The notes under the pieces are model-generated. The model was not told where the DNA came from. It saw only the letters and a program-made list of their open reading frames with translations, and ran no database searches. This document shows positions 62,432-64,000 of a DNA stretch of 64,000 nucleotides, in pieces. The position numbers and the translations under genes are program-made. Location of the stretch: the NCBI RefSeq assembly GCF_050279675.1, contig NZ_JBNNUK010000001.1:717915-781914 (forward strand). The letters run 5' to 3'. This DNA is from Viridibacillus sp050279675 (GTDB lineage Bacteria > Bacillota > Bacilli > Bacillales_A > Planococcaceae). Positions within the stretch are counted from its first letter, which is position 1. Each line of letters opens with the position of its first letter.

Positions 62432-63091
62432 ATGACAATACTAGAAATTCAAAATCTGCATAAAAAAATAAAAGGCCGTGAGCTGCTTAAAAATATAAAC
62501 TTAATTGTTGATAAACCTGGAATTTACGGTATAGTCGGTAGAAATGGTTCAGGAAAAAGCCTATTATTTAAGACGATTGCGGGGTTATTCGTTCCGAGTA
62601 GTGGAACTGTGAAGGTGTTTGATGACATTATTGGGAATGGGAACTTTCCTAAATCATTTGGTGCACTTTTAGATACACCAGGATTCCTCACGCATTATTC
62701 GGGTTTCGAAAATTTAAAAATACTAGCCTCGATTCAGAACAGGATCAATGATAAAGATATAGAAAATGTTCTAACATTGGTTGGTTTAGATTTTAATGAT
62801 AAGGGACCGGTTCGTAAGTATTCATTAGGAATGCGACAAAGGCTCGGAATCGCCCAAGCTATTATGGAAAAGCCGAAATTATTATTAATGGATGAACCTA
62901 TGAATGGACTGGATGAATCAGGTGTATCGGATATGCGGGAAATGATTCTTGAATTTAAAAAGCAGGGGATAACAATTCTTTTGGCTAGTCATAATCCTGA
63001 AGATATATCCTTACTTTGCGATAAGGTTTACAAAATGGATGGAGGGGAGTTAAAGCTCGATACTCTTAAAAAAATAGAGATAACAAACTGA
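62432..63091 (+). CDS. ABC transporter ATP-binding protein
   Basis: Single ATPase of 219 residues: Walker A GRNGSGKS (36-43), signature YSLGMRQRLG, Walker B LLLMDEPMNGLD and H-loop LASHN, all intact. The signature YSLGMRQRLG is of the kind seen in BcrA/LanF bacitracin- and lantibiotic-type transporters. AAAGGAGATG precedes the ATG. With three membrane proteins and one secreted protein it forms a complete five-gene unit ending in a terminator. Confidence 0.9.
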   Translation: MTILEIQNLHKKIKGRELLKNINLIVDKPGIYGIVGRNGSGKSLLFKTIAGLFVPSSGTVKVFDDIIGNGNFPKSFGALLDTPGFLTHYSGFENLKILASIQNRINDKDIENVLTLVGLDFNDKGPVRKYSLGMRQRLGIAQAIMEKPKLLLMDEPMNGLDESGVSDMREMILEFKKQGITILLASHNPEDISLLCDKVYKMDGGELKLDTLKKIEITN

Positions 63092-63180
63092 GTCTATCCT
63101 AATCTATCATTGTTCCATTCATGTTCAATTAACTGGTTTAACTATTAAGCAACTTTTTCAGCAACTAAAATATGATAATA

Positions 63181-63216
63181 AAAAGGACTCTATCAAATTT
63201 GATGGGGTCCTTTATT
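63181..63216 (+). terminator. Terminator after the ABC operon
   Basis: AAAGGACTCTATCAAATT pairs with TTGATGGGGTCCTTT (one mismatch), then ATT. Confidence 0.75.
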
Positions 63217-63440
63217 GATGATTGACGAATAATTCGGCTAGAAGCTTAACGTAATGAAATATAGTGTACAACAAAAGTTTGGATTTCAAATGCCGTCCTT
63301 CCTTTTGATTTTGTCAATATACAACTCACTTCTGACGTACCAATTACTACTTGAGTGAAATTTCATACAACTACTCGTGACGTAGAAAGTAATTAAACGT
63401 TAATAACGCTGCAATGACAGGGGGGAGATGAATAATTCAC

Positions 63441-63520
63441 ATCACGATTAGTTTGTGTACATCACAACTAAGTTGTTTTCGTCACGATTGAGTTGTTCAC
63501 GTCACATTTAAGTTGTTAGT
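63441..63520. repeat. Tandem array of four degenerate 20-bp repeats
   Basis: Exact 20-bp period: ATCACGATTAGTTTGTGTAC, ATCACAACTAAGTTGTTTTC, GTCACGATTGAGTTGTTCAC, GTCACATTTAAGTTGTTAGT. Consensus RTCACRAYTRAGTTGTTYAC. It lies 218 bp upstream of the repeat-protein gene. The rest of 63217-63738 shows no gene. Confidence 0.8.
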
Positions 63521-63558
63521 GGACAGATTTAACTGAAAGAAGTACTAAGTAAGAAAAA

Positions 63559-63596
63559 TCCATTGTTCGCAAAATACCAATTTAACGAACAATGGA
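63559..63596. repeat. Perfect 11-bp inverted repeat
   Basis: TCCATTGTTCG and CGAACAATGGA around a 16-base A/T-rich spacer. There is a T run only on the minus strand. It lies 143 bp before the next gene; it could be an operator or an orphan terminator. Confidence 0.55.
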
Positions 63597-63738
63597 ATAA
63601 GTGTAAATAAAAAAGAAAGACAAATTTACATACTTCGATTTAATCTAACCTCGTCATTAGGAATCTTATACACTTCAATATTCATGTTAGAATAGTAAAA
63701 TCAGGTAAATAAATTTACTTTATAGGAGTTGAGTGGTT

Positions 63739-64000
63739 ATGGCAATAAAGTACTTTCTTACTAAACGTATTCCGCCTTATAAAATATATAAGAATGATAA
63801 TCAAAAACCAACTATGAACGCCATGAGCGCTGTGCAAGATCATTCGAATCGTATACAAGGAGTTATGGGGCTAGCTGGAAAGCAAATGGCAGCTGTGAGC
63901 GCGGCTCAGGATAATTGGAAGCATGCACAAGGAGTTATGGGGTTAGCTGGAAAGCAAATGGCAGCTGTGAACGTTGCTCAGGATAATTGGAAGCATGCAC
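63739..64000 (+). CDS. Tandem-repeat protein, cut by the window end
   Basis: ATG 63739 has AGGAGTTGAG upstream. 87 complete codons are visible and the frame is open at the edge. After a basic start (MAIKYFLTKRIPPYKIYKND) and a partial unit, a 24-residue repeat begins: QGVMGLAGKQMAAVSAAQDN then WKHA, repeated almost exactly (differing only at VN/V). The nucleotide repeats are 72 bp and near-identical. The units look helical and amphipathic. Family not recognised; full length unknown. Confidence 0.8.
   Translation, partial: MAIKYFLTKRIPPYKIYKNDNQKPTMNAMSAVQDHSNRIQGVMGLAGKQMAAVSAAQDNWKHAQGVMGLAGKQMAAVNVAQDNWKHA

Noticed and set aside
63559..63596. Terminator for the ABC operon
   Set aside because: No T run on the plus strand and it lies about 470 bp after the operon, which already has its own terminator at 63181.
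1..64000. tRNA, rRNA, prophage structural genes, replication origin
   Set aside because: No cloverleaf or rRNA sequence, no phage morphogenesis genes and no DnaA-box cluster were seen on either strand.

Overview
The window is low-GC Bacillota chromosome. The gene set (resABCDE, bacillithiol-type YpdA, the fer-ypbB-recQ-LysM block, a FapR-controlled fabI) and the frequent GTG/TTG starts behind strong Shine-Dalgarno sequences point to Bacillales, most likely the Lysinibacillus/Solibacillus branch; the genus is inferred, not proven. No rRNA, tRNA or CRISPR was found.

Layout. 0.1-7.8 kb: cytochrome c biogenesis and redox signalling (resABC, resDE), then an FMN riboswitch with the riboflavin transporter ribU. 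7.8-16.2 kb: a decayed gap, trhO, a LysR regulator, carboxylesterase, metallophosphatase, a CwlO-like endopeptidase, a decayed membrane-protein gene, a SRPBCC protein and a methyltransferase. 16.7-28.5 kb: peptide and amide scavenging, with an AbgT transporter plus M20 amidohydrolase, a GAF/PucR-type regulator, and an asparaginase (ReAV type) joined to a complete Dpp/Opp peptide ABC transporter. 28.8-36.8 kb: small genes, a nitronate monooxygenase, a MerR-controlled acyl-CoA synthetase/dehydrogenase operon with a textbook 19-bp-spacer promoter, a broken DinB gene and an AIM24 protein.

37.1-42.1 kb is the most unusual part. Five copies of a short imperfect palindrome (core AACTAACGGGG) lie in one orientation. 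They separate single genes (a BspA-type leucine-rich-repeat surface protein, a ParB-like-fold protein, a small membrane protein) and end beside a XerC-like tyrosine recombinase that carries a one-base frameshift. This looks like an integron-like cassette array. It abuts a decapitated methyltransferase and a zone of gene fragments (42-44.5 kb).

44.5-54 kb returns to backbone: TPR protein, P-loop kinase, fabI, padR with a DUF1129-type gene, ferredoxin, ypbB, recQ, LysM protein and ypdA. In B. subtilis, resABCDE, the riboflavin transporter, fer, recQ and ypdA lie in one neighbourhood, so the roughly 40 kb between ribU and fer looks largely accessory.

54-64 kb is accessory again: a secreted beta-helix protein, a LigD polymerase domain without its ligase half, a truncated IS3-family element, and an operon of one small secreted protein, three membrane proteins and one ABC ATPase. 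At the right edge is a protein built of 24-residue tandem repeats, cut by the window end. Two unrelated 4 x 20 bp degenerate tandem arrays lie at 36.9 kb and 63.4 kb.
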